Positions 5,002-10,256 of a stretch of DNA of 10,256 nucleotides are shown here, in pieces (position 1 is the first letter of the stretch; every line of letters starts with the position of its first letter). A program made the translations under genes and the position numbers. This stretch comes from an uncultured Actinomycetes bacterium (GTDB taxonomy: Bacteria; Actinomycetota; Thermoleophilia; Miltoncostaeales; Miltoncostaeaceae), in contig CAIPNN010000044.1 of NCBI GenBank assembly GCA_903866425.1, positions 1 to 10,256 of the forward strand, in the 5' to 3' direction. The notes below the pieces were generated by a model, which was not told the DNA's origin, searched no databases, and saw only the letters and a program-made list of their open reading frames with translations.

Positions 5002-6867
5002 GTGATCCGCCCCACTGTTCTGGCCCCGCTCACCGTCGCCCTCGCCGGCGCAATTGGACTCACCACGGGAGTTGCCACGGGTGCGCCCACGGCCGAGCAG
5101 CAGACTTGTGCCGGCACCGCGATGACCGTGAACGTGAAGGCCGCTGGCAGGGCCGCCCGCGGATGGCAGTTGGCGCTGAAGAACGCCATGCCCGACACCG
5201 TGTCGACGGGCATCACCAACGCCACCGGCCAGGCCACGCTGTGTGCCCCGGCGGGGCAGGGCTCACGGCCGCTGGTGGTGACCGCCACGCGCCCGGGTCG
5301 CCCGGGTGTGGTGCTCATGAGCACCGCTGGCACCGAAGGTGCACCGCTGCCCGCCGTGTTCGTGAGCGACATCAGCACCGTGGCCACGGTGTTCGCGATG
5401 AACCGCTTCATGTCGGGCACCACCATCTACGGCGCATCGCCCGGCGTGGACAACGCCGGCCTGCTGGTGAGCAACCTTGTGAACCCCGGCACGGGGTACC
5501 TGGGCTGGGTGGTGGCCAACCCGCCGAACGGCGGCAACACCACCACGCTGGCCTCGCTTCGCACGCTGGCCGACATCGTGGCCACCTGCTCGGGTGGCAC
5601 CAAGGCGCAGTGCGCCACGTTCTATACGGCAGCCCGTGCGCCACGCGGCAGCAAGCCCGACGCCATCCCCACGGCGCTTCAGGCCATCGCCCGCAACCCG
5701 TGGCACAACCCGGGCAAGGTGTACGCCCTGCCGCGCACCACCACCTACACGCCCACGCTCACCAAGGCGCCGACGGCCTGGGTGCTGTCGCTCAAGTACG
5801 TGGGCGGCGGGTTCGACGCCCCCGGCCGCATGGCAATCGACGCGCAGGGCAACGTGTGGACCGGCAACAACTGGATGCCGCCCGGCAACTCCGGCGGCCT
5901 GTCGTTGGTGGGTCTGGACGCAGCGGGCCAGCCCCTGCAGGGCAGCCCCTTCCGTGGCGGCGGCACGCAGGGCATCGGTTTCGGCACAGCCGTCAACCCC
6001 ACCAACGGGCACATCTTCACCGCGAGCTACGGCCTCGGCCGCATCTCTGAGTATCTGCCTGACGGCACCGCCGTCTCACCCGCAACCGGGTACACCACGG
6101 GCAATCTGTCGAAGCCGCAGGGAATCGCGTTCGACCAGAAGGGCAACCTCTGGATCCCCAACTTCGGCAACAACACGCTCACCATCTACCTGGGTGCCGA
6201 CCCGGGCAAGGCCATCAACGTGTCGGGTACGGCGTCGTCGCCCATCACCAAGCCGTTCGGCATTGCCATCGACGCCCAGGGTCGGGCGTGGGTCACCAAC
6301 AACTCCACCAGCGGCGGAGCCGGGTGGGTGCTTCCCGCCACGCTCAACGCCGACAACAGCGTGACGCTCGGCACTCCGGTCACCGGCGGTGGACTCAAGA
6401 GCCCGCAGGGCATCTCCGTCGACTCGGCTGGAAACCTGTACGCGGCAAACCTGCTGGGCAAGGGCATTACCCAGATCACGCCGTCGGGCACCGTGTCGCG
6501 CACCTCGCCGTGGCGGGCCCCCGGCATGACGGGCCCCTGGGGCACAGCCGTTGACGGTAACGACACCGTGTGGGTGGCCGACTTCTGGGGCGCCACCCTG
6601 CACCAGTTCTGCGGTGTGCAGGTGAAGTACTGCCCGCCCGGCATGAAGACGAGCGGACACATCTCACCGGCAGGCGGCTACACCAATGGCGCGCTGCAGC
6701 ACATCACCGCCGTGCAGGTTGACCCGTCGGGCAACGTGTGGGTGGCCAACAACTGGACCACGCAGTCGCCGCTGAGCCAGCCGGTGGGTGGCGACGGCCT
6801 CGTGCAGTACGTGGGTATCGCCGCGCCGGTGAAGACACCCTTGGCTGGTCCGCCCGTACGCCCGTAG
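5002..6867 (+). CDS. Exported NHL/Vgb-like seven-bladed beta-propeller protein
   Basis: A 621-residue secreted protein. The GTG start at 5002 follows GAAAGG (4990-4995), and a possible -10 (TAGCCT) lies at 4954-4959. A signal peptide covers about 1-28. Residues 36-100 look like a carboxypeptidase-regulatory-type beta-sandwich with a Cys36-Cys81 pair. About 117-260 is a mostly helical module with a CSGGTKAQC loop (196-204), which I recall preceding propellers in other exported proteins. From 265 on there are seven NHL/streptogramin-lyase-like blades, with cores at about 275-290 (MAIDAQGNVWTGNN), 322-351, 371-397, 417-434, 467-492, 511-535 and 567-585. Most carry the D-x-x-G-N-x-W/L-x-x-N pattern. 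A further Cys537-Cys544 pair is likely. Propellers of this type usually bind ligands or proteins; enzyme activity cannot be claimed. The short tail (606-621) is proline-rich and has no anchor. It may be released or wall-associated. Confidence 0.87.
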   Translation: MIRPTVLAPLTVALAGAIGLTTGVATGAPTAEQQTCAGTAMTVNVKAAGRAARGWQLALKNAMPDTVSTGITNATGQATLCAPAGQGSRPLVVTATRPGRPGVVLMSTAGTEGAPLPAVFVSDISTVATVFAMNRFMSGTTIYGASPGVDNAGLLVSNLVNPGTGYLGWVVANPPNGGNTTTLASLRTLADIVATCSGGTKAQCATFYTAARAPRGSKPDAIPTALQAIARNPWHNPGKVYALPRTTTYTPTLTKAPTAWVLSLKYVGGGFDAPGRMAIDAQGNVWTGNNWMPPGNSGGLSLVGLDAAGQPLQGSPFRGGGTQGIGFGTAVNPTNGHIFTASYGLGRISEYLPDGTAVSPATGYTTGNLSKPQGIAFDQKGNLWIPNFGNNTLTIYLGADPGKAINVSGTASSPITKPFGIAIDAQGRAWVTNNSTSGGAGWVLPATLNADNSVTLGTPVTGGGLKSPQGISVDSAGNLYAANLLGKGITQITPSGTVSRTSPWRAPGMTGPWGTAVDGNDTVWVADFWGATLHQFCGVQVKYCPPGMKTSGHISPAGGYTNGALQHITAVQVDPSGNVWVANNWTTQSPLSQPVGGDGLVQYVGIAAPVKTPLAGPPVRP

Positions 6868-6887
6868 GGCGCGATGGGGGTATCCGT

Positions 6888-7238
6888 CTAGTCGAGCGCG
6901 AGGTGAAGGCGAAGGGCGTCGTCGAGCGCCCGGGCAAGGTCGTCGGGTACGTGCCCGACGATCTTGCCAATGCGCTCGACCGCCACTGATCGCACCTGCT
7001 CTGCCTGCGCCTTCGAGTCGTGGCGCATGCCCGTACGTGCTGCTGGCAGCAGCACCTGAAACGGGTAGACGTGCTCAGTGCGTGAGGTCACCGGCACCAC
7101 GGTGAGCACCCCCCGGCCCAGTTGCTCGGCCGCTCCGTTGGCTCCGTCATTCGACACGATCACCGCGGGGCGGCGCTTGTTGGCCTCTGACCCCCGCGCC
7201 GGCTCGAGGTTGACCAGGCGAATCTCGCCGCGGCGCAC
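6888..7238 (-). CDS. mazF: MazF-family mRNA interferase toxin
   Basis: A 116-residue MazF/PemK endoribonuclease, a toxin that cuts single-stranded mRNA. The family opening MRRGEIRLVNLEP, then KRRPAVIVSND (21-31), the strand with VLTVVPVTSR (44-53) and SKAQAEQVRSV (75-85) are all present. These hold the conserved arginines and the catalytic Thr/Ser region, so it looks intact. The start is GTG at 7238, directly after the mazE TGA (TGAGTG), with GGAAGG a few bases upstream inside the mazE end. The gene runs convergently towards the propeller gene, with 20 bp between stop codons. Cleavage specificity cannot be read from the sequence. Confidence 0.92.
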   Translation of the reverse strand: MRRGEIRLVNLEPARGSEANKRRPAVIVSNDGANGAAEQLGRGVLTVVPVTSRTEHVYPFQVLLPAARTGMRHDSKAQAEQVRSVAVERIGKIVGHVPDDLARALDDALRLHLALD

Positions 7239-7457
7239 TCAGGCCTTCCGAATGCCGTCAGATGCCGTGGCATCCCATGCTGCGCCGTCGCCCCCGTCCC
7301 ATTCATCCCATGCATTGGCGTAGGTGGAACCCAACTGCCGGCTGCGAAGCGCGGCCACCGCCTGCTGCAGCACCGCCGACCGTGACGTGCCGCGCTCGGC
7401 AGCGCACTGGTCGAGAAACTGCACGTCGTCGTTGGAGAGGCTCACGCTCACTTTCAT
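7239..7457 (-). CDS. mazE: MazE-like ribbon-helix-helix antitoxin
   Basis: A 72-residue antitoxin for the adjacent MazF. The head MKVSVSLSNDDVQFLDQCAA followed by ERGTSRSAVLQQAVAALRSR is a classic ribbon-helix-helix DNA-binding domain (1-45), as in mycobacterial MazE proteins rather than the E. coli AbrB-fold MazE. The acidic tail with two tryptophans (YANAWDEWDGGDGAAWD, about 50-66) suits wrapping around MazF. The ATG at 7457 starts the domain and has a -10 box 7 nt upstream, which suggests leaderless translation. An in-frame extension to 7637 covers the FAS1 promoter region and is rejected. It lies immediately before mazF and should repress its own promoter. Confidence 0.87.
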   Translation of the reverse strand: MKVSVSLSNDDVQFLDQCAAERGTSRSAVLQQAVAALRSRQLGSTYANAWDEWDGGDGAAWDATASDGIRKA

Positions 7458-7464
7458 AGCGGGG

Positions 7465-7493
7465 ATACTACCCCAGTAGTAATACAAGTAGTA
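7465..7493 (-). promoter_or_regulatory. mazEF promoter with GTAGTA-repeat operator
   Basis: On the minus strand TAGTAT (7470-7465) ends 7 nt before the mazE ATG. Over and next to it lies TACTAC-CCCA-GTAGTA (7466-7481), a perfect inverted repeat. A third GTAGTA follows at 7488-7493, 12 bp from the second. Short repeats about one helical turn apart over the -10 suit a ribbon-helix-helix repressor, so MazE or MazEF is the expected binder. The stretch is clearly more AT-rich than its surroundings. Confidence 0.55.
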
Positions 7494-7505
7494 ACAAATG
7501 GTGCA

Positions 7506-7533
7506 GGAATCGTCACATCGGAGTGATCCGATT
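7506..7533 (+). promoter_or_regulatory. Candidate ECF-sigma promoter and palindrome upstream of FAS1
   Basis: GGAAT (7506-7510) and CCGATT (7528-7533) are 17 bp apart. The second resembles the mycobacterial SigK -10 CCGAAT; the first has the GGAA core frequent at ECF -35 sites but not the SigK -35. A perfect 16-bp palindrome, ATCGGAGTGATCCGAT (7517-7532), overlaps the right half and could be an operator. Transcription from here would give a leader of about 60 nt ending in the GAAGGAG ribosome site. The assignment is tentative. Confidence 0.4.
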
Positions 7534-7600
7534 TGGCGCGACGGACGTACTACGGCTGACCGGCACGACGACGCCGGACCACACCGAAGGAGTTCGTCCC

Positions 7601-8119
7601 ATGAACACACGTCTCGCCAAGGGCCTCGCCGGAGCACTCGCCATCACCGCAGTGGCCACCGCGCCCGCAATGGCTGCATCGCATTCGCCATCCGCCATGA
7701 CCCAGAAGCAGAACATCGTTCAGGTTGCTGCGAGCAACCCGCAGTTCTCCACGCTGGTGTCGCTGGTGAAGAAGGCCGGCCTGGTCAAGGTGCTGTCGGG
7801 CAAGGGCCCGTTCACCGTCTTCGCGCCCACCAACGCGGCATTCGCCAAGGTGCCGAAGGCCACGCTCACCGCGCTCGGTAACGACCCCGCGCAGCTCAAG
7901 GCCGTGCTCACGTACCACGTGGTTCCCGGCAAGGTCACCGCCGCCAAGGTCGTGAAGCTCACCTCCGCCACCACCGTCCAGGGTCAGCCCGTGGCCATCG
8001 CGGTGAAGGGCAAGACGGTGAAGATCAACAACGCCAAGGTGGTCAAGGCCGACATCATGGCCAGCAACGGCGTCATTCACGTCATCAACTCGGTGCTGCT
8101 GCCGCCCGCCGGCAACTAG
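7601..8119 (+). CDS. Exported fasciclin (FAS1) domain protein, MPT70/MPT83-like
   Basis: A 172-residue secreted protein made of one FAS1 domain, an adhesion-type fold found in mycobacterial MPT70/MPT83. The ATG at 7601 follows GAAGGAG (7586-7592). A signal peptide covers about 1-26, with a cut near AMAAS and no lipobox, so it is secreted rather than a lipoprotein like MPT83. The domain shows both hallmark blocks: H1 as GKGPFTVFAPTNAAFAKVP (67-85) and H2 as DIMASNGVIHVINSVLLP (151-168), with the central LTYHVVPGKV (103-112). There is no cysteine in the mature protein. The sigma/anti-sigma pair directly downstream suggests that this gene is their target, as in the SigK-RskA system; that is inference from family and position. 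Confidence 0.93.
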   Translation: MNTRLAKGLAGALAITAVATAPAMAASHSPSAMTQKQNIVQVAASNPQFSTLVSLVKKAGLVKVLSGKGPFTVFAPTNAAFAKVPKATLTALGNDPAQLKAVLTYHVVPGKVTAAKVVKLTSATTVQGQPVAIAVKGKTVKINNAKVVKADIMASNGVIHVINSVLLPPAGN

Positions 8120-8183
8120 GCCACAGGCACGCGCCGCAATGGGGACGACGAACACCGGTGCCGGGCAGGTTTTGGGGGTTTCT

Positions 8184-8225
8184 GGAACCTCCCGACGCCG
8201 GGGTTCGTCGGCGCGACCCTACGAT
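8184..8225 (+). promoter_or_regulatory. Promoter region of the sigma factor gene: ECF-like plus leaderless -10
   Basis: Two overlapping signals are visible. GGAAC (8184-8188), 17 bp, CGTC (8206-8209) is an ECF-type pattern that would allow autoregulation. TACGAT (8220-8225) ends exactly 6 nt before the GTG at 8232 and would give a leaderless mRNA by a housekeeping sigma factor, though no good -35 partner is seen. CCGACG (8192-8197) and CGTCGG (8206-8211) form a 6-bp inverted repeat between them. Confidence 0.42.
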
Positions 8226-8231
8226 CGCCTT

Positions 8232-8810
8232 GTGATCGTGGATGAGCAGGTGATGGTGGATCCCACCACCGATGACGTGGCAACGCTCAAGCGGATGGCC
8301 ACTGGCGATCAGCAGGCGCTCGGCACGTTGTACGACCGCTACGGGCGCATGGTGTACGCCATCGCCCTGCGCATCACCGGCGATGTGCAGAGCGCCGAGG
8401 AGTGCACGCAGGACGCCTTCCTCTCTGCCTGGCGCACCGCGGCGTCATTCGACCCCAGCCGCGCCCGGCCATCTACCTGGATCTGCGCCATCGCACGGAA
8501 CCGCGCGCTTGATGCCGCCCGCGCGCAGGCACGCAGGCCCACGCCGCAGGATGCCGTGGAGCCGAACGGCTTCGAGCCCGACACCGCCGACCTGGTGCAG
8601 GCTGCCGACGAGGCCGTGCGTGTGGCTGAGGCCATGGCCAAGTTGCCGCCGGCACAACTGGAAGTACTGCAACTGGCCTACTTCGATGAGCTGTCGCAGA
8701 CGCAGATCTCCGAGCGGCTTCGCGTGCCGCTCGGTACCGTCAAGAGCAGGATGCGCCTCGCCGTCGATCGCCTGCGATCGGTCGCGACTGACCTCGGTCT
8801 GGAGGCATGA
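8232..8810 (+). CDS. ECF RNA polymerase sigma factor (SigK-like)
   Basis: A 192-residue extracytoplasmic-function sigma factor that directs RNA polymerase to its regulon when released by its anti-sigma factor. Region 2 (about 26-92) includes LGTLYDRYGRMVYAIALRIT (30-49), the core-binding AEECTQDAFLSAWR (55-68) and the -10-reading STWICAIARNRALDAAR (81-97). Region 4 (about 130-184) includes LPPAQLEVLQLAYFDELSQT (138-157) and the -35-reading helix VPLGTVKSRMRLAVDRLR. The GTG at 8232 is preferred over the in-frame ATG at 8139 because the -10 box TACGAT lies 6 nt upstream and the extra 31 residues are not family-like. The anti-sigma gene follows after 4 nt. Membership of the SigK/ECF19 group is inferred from the RskA-like partner and the FAS1 neighbour. 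Confidence 0.92.
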   Translation: MIVDEQVMVDPTTDDVATLKRMATGDQQALGTLYDRYGRMVYAIALRITGDVQSAEECTQDAFLSAWRTAASFDPSRARPSTWICAIARNRALDAARAQARRPTPQDAVEPNGFEPDTADLVQAADEAVRVAEAMAKLPPAQLEVLQLAYFDELSQTQISERLRVPLGTVKSRMRLAVDRLRSVATDLGLEA

Positions 8811-8814
8811 CCCC

Positions 8815-9435
8815 ATGAATGACGATCACATGCACTCGGCCGACGAGAACACCATCGACGACCTCGCGGCAGCCCTGCCGCGACGTGCACCGAGCGATGG
8901 GCTGCGTGACTCCATCCTGGCCGCGGCCGCCGAGACACCGCAGGATTCACCGGCGCCCGAGCCCATGGCCGAGGTCATCCCTCTGCGCCCGCGGCGGCGC
9001 CGCGTGTTCACCACGTTCGCTGCGGCCGCATGTGCCGCCGTCATTGCCGTGGGCGTCACGGTGGCGTTCACGTCTGGCGGCGGTACCGACTCCGTGCCGG
9101 CCACGGCGACCGCATCGGTCGCCTCGGTGAGCGCACCCGGGGTGGAGGGGACGGCATCGCTGTACTCGCCGGGCACTGCCGGGGGCACGCTGCGGGTGGC
9201 GCTCACCAACGTTCCCAAGGCGCCGTCCGGGCATCACTACGAGGTGTGGGTGCTGCCAAAGGGCGGCGACACCATGACCGCAGTGGGTTCATTCACCCCC
9301 GCATCGTCCGACGTCACACTCGACCTGCCGCTGCCGGCGCCCGGCAACTACGCAGCCGTGGATATCTCGGTGCAGGCCAACGACGGGCCGCCCACGCACT
9401 CGGGTACGAGCCTGGCGGGTGCCAGCTTCACCTAG
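8815..9435 (+). CDS. RskA-like membrane anti-sigma factor
   Basis: A 206-residue single-pass membrane protein that should hold the ECF sigma factor inactive until cleaved. The ATG at 8815 follows GGAGG (8801-8805), which lies in the last codons of the sigma gene. The cytoplasmic part is short: TIDDLAAALPRRAPSDGLRD (13-32) resembles the last helix of the usual anti-sigma domain, then a proline-rich linker. Arginines at 59-63 precede the membrane helix (about 64-86). A low-complexity stretch leads to an RskA-type C-terminal domain (about 110-205) with the signature HYEVWVLPKGGDTMTAVGSF (141-160) and a glycine/proline-rich end. No HxxxCxxC zinc motif is present. Pairing with the preceding gene is strongly supported by spacing and family; the signal sensed is unknown. 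Confidence 0.87.
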   Translation: MNDDHMHSADENTIDDLAAALPRRAPSDGLRDSILAAAAETPQDSPAPEPMAEVIPLRPRRRRVFTTFAAAACAAVIAVGVTVAFTSGGGTDSVPATATASVASVSAPGVEGTASLYSPGTAGGTLRVALTNVPKAPSGHHYEVWVLPKGGDTMTAVGSFTPASSDVTLDLPLPAPGNYAAVDISVQANDGPPTHSGTSLAGASFT

Positions 9436-9470
9436 CGCCGACGCGGGATCCCCCGGGCCCCGCACCGGGG

Positions 9471-9476
9471 TACGCT
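9471..9476 (+). promoter_or_regulatory. Leaderless -10 box of the nitroreductase gene
   Basis: TACGCT ends exactly 6 nt before the ATG at 9483, so the transcription start should fall on the start codon. No Shine-Dalgarno is visible before this ATG, which fits leaderless translation. No convincing -35 is seen at 17 bp. Confidence 0.5.
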
Positions 9477-9482
9477 CGCGGC

Positions 9483-10082
9483 ATGACACAGATCAGGATT
9501 GACCAGGCGGCGCAGGACCTTCTCTTCCTTGAGGCGCATACCCCCACCACGTTCAACGACGCACCGGTGAGCGACCAGCAGATCCGGGAGGTGTGGGAGC
9601 TGATGAAGTTCGCGCCCACCGCGAACAACAGCAACCCGCTGCGCATCGTGGTGGTCAGGTCGCCCGAAGCCCGCGATCGCCTGTTGCCGCACATGGCTCC
9701 CGGCAACGTGCCGAAGGTCACCTCGGCTCCGGTCACATTGATCCTCGCGGCCGACACACGGTTTCACGAGTACATGCCCGACCTGGCCCCGCATGCCCCG
9801 CAGGCCTTCGCGCAGCACGAGGCGCGCACGCGCGAGGAGCGTGAGGGCACGGCGCAGTTCAGCGCGCTGCTGCAGGCGGGGTATCTCATCTTGGCCGTCC
9901 GCGCTGCGGGCCTGCATGCCGCGCCGATGCTCGGCTTCGACAAGGCCGGGGTGGATGCTGAGTTCTTCGCCGATGGGCGCCTCAGTGCCCTGTTCGTGAT
10001 GAGCATCGGTGAGTGCGACCCCGATGGGTTTCGCCCCAGGTCACCCCGTCTGGAGTTCGACCAGGTGGTCAGCTTCCTGTAG
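9483..10082 (+). CDS. RutE-like nitroreductase family oxidoreductase
   Basis: A 199-residue flavin (FMN) and NAD(P)H-dependent oxidoreductase of the nitroreductase fold, closest in my reading to the RutE/HadB subfamily. In E. coli RutE reduces malonic semialdehyde in uracil breakdown. Family traits are FNDAPVSDQQIREVWELMKF (24-43), the FMN-phosphate contact APTANNSNPLRIVVVRS (44-60), GNVPKVTSAPVTLILAAD (74-91), SALLQAGYLILAVRAAGLHA (127-146) and PMLGFDKAGVDAEFF (148-162). It is full length, with no signal peptide, so cytoplasmic. The ATG at 9483 is chosen over a long upstream opening that overlaps the anti-sigma gene. No other rut genes are nearby, so a pyrimidine-degradation role is not supported by context and the true substrate is open. 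Confidence 0.9.
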   Translation: MTQIRIDQAAQDLLFLEAHTPTTFNDAPVSDQQIREVWELMKFAPTANNSNPLRIVVVRSPEARDRLLPHMAPGNVPKVTSAPVTLILAADTRFHEYMPDLAPHAPQAFAQHEARTREEREGTAQFSALLQAGYLILAVRAAGLHAAPMLGFDKAGVDAEFFADGRLSALFVMSIGECDPDGFRPRSPRLEFDQVVSFL

Positions 10083-10165
10083 GCCGGTTGCAACGGGCAT
10101 GGCGGGATTGCTGCATTTGCGCTGGAAATGGCGCAGGCGGGTCTACCATTCCCGATCCTTTCGCC

Positions 10166-10256
10166 ATGTCTGAACGCCGAACCAAGATCGTCGCCACCCT
10201 CGGGCCCGCGACTGACGACCCTCAGATCCTCCGCGACATGATGCGCGCGGGGGTCG
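10166..10256 (+). CDS. pyk: Pyruvate kinase, N-terminal fragment (runs off the window)
   Basis: Only the first 30 codons are present, reading MSERRTKIVATLGPATDDPQ and then ILRDMMRAGV. RRTKIVATLGPA is the near-invariant N-terminal strand of pyruvate kinase, the ATP-forming last step of glycolysis; its arginine and threonine line the active-site barrel. The remainder lies beyond 10256. No Shine-Dalgarno is seen before the ATG. A possible -10 box, TACCAT (10144-10149), would give a leader of about 10 nt. The 83 bp before it separate the gene from the nitroreductase and hold only a weak 5-bp hairpin (10118-10135). Confidence 0.9.
   Translation, partial: MSERRTKIVATLGPATDDPQILRDMMRAGV

Noticed and set aside
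5263..6012. 249-codon minus-strand opening within the propeller gene
   Set aside because: It has no ribosome site or recognisable domain, and its composition is typical of an antisense shadow.
4824..6050. 408-codon plus-strand opening overlapping the propeller gene in another frame
   Set aside because: It is rich in Arg/His/Pro with no family signal and is explained as a GC-rich shadow of the propeller gene.
5002..6867. Propeller gene as a true streptogramin lyase (Vgb)
   Set aside because: It is about twice the usual length and exported, and I could not identify the Vgb catalytic histidines.
6859..6871. CGCCC-GTA-GGGCG hairpin as a terminator between the propeller and mazF genes
   Set aside because: The stem is only 5 bp with a 3-nt loop, it includes the stop codon, and no U run follows.
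8139..8231. Longer start for the sigma factor at ATG 8139
   Set aside because: The extra 31 residues are not family-like and would span the candidate promoter; the GTG at 8232 sits 6 nt after a -10 box.
1..10256. CRISPR array, tRNA/rRNA gene, insertion sequence or prophage
   Set aside because: Reading through the window I saw no regularly spaced repeats, no tRNA-like TTCGA arm in context, no transposase or integrase, and no phage genes.

Overview
The window is GC-rich, tightly packed bacterial DNA, most likely from an actinomycete (Actinomycetota). Four things point that way: a Nei1-type DNA glycosylase resembling the mycobacterial enzyme, a SigK/RskA-like sigma/anti-sigma pair next to a fasciclin (FAS1) protein, TAnnnT -10 boxes placed for leaderless translation, and frequent GTG starts. 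The genus cannot be told from the sequence. There are no rRNA or tRNA genes, CRISPR arrays or insertion sequences that I can see.

Layout. Positions 105-546 hold a broken SAM-dependent methyltransferase that has lost its cofactor-binding core. A Nei/Fpg-family DNA glycosylase follows (667-1455, +). It meets tail to tail, with overlapping stops, a two-gene minus-strand unit: a double zinc-ribbon protein (2663-2947) translationally coupled by TAATG to an exported chymotrypsin-fold serine protease (1446-2663). Across a 93-bp divergent promoter region lies an unrecognised exported protein (3041-3892, +). Next come a VapBC toxin-antitoxin pair (3934-4541, +), a small DUF1330 protein (4517-4825, -, overlapping the vapC end), a large exported beta-propeller protein (5002-6867, +), and a second toxin-antitoxin pair, MazEF-like (6888-7457, -).

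The right third carries an exported FAS1-domain protein (7601-8119), an ECF sigma factor (8232-8810) and its membrane-anchored RskA-like anti-sigma factor (8815-9435). This is the same trio of families as the mycobacterial SigK-RskA-MPT70/83 circuit, here side by side. A RutE-like nitroreductase (9483-10082) and the first 30 codons of pyruvate kinase (10166 to the window end) close the window.

Themes. Five genes encode exported or membrane proteins (protease, 283-residue unknown, propeller, FAS1, anti-sigma), so much of the window concerns the cell surface. Four genes (vapB, mazE, sigma factor, nitroreductase) have a -10 box ending 6 or 7 nt before the start codon, which implies leaderless mRNAs. 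Both toxin-antitoxin pairs have repeat-type operators lying over these promoters. No gene-free stretch exceeds 300 bases; positions 1-104 show nothing recognisable beyond a possible -10 box for the broken methyltransferase.
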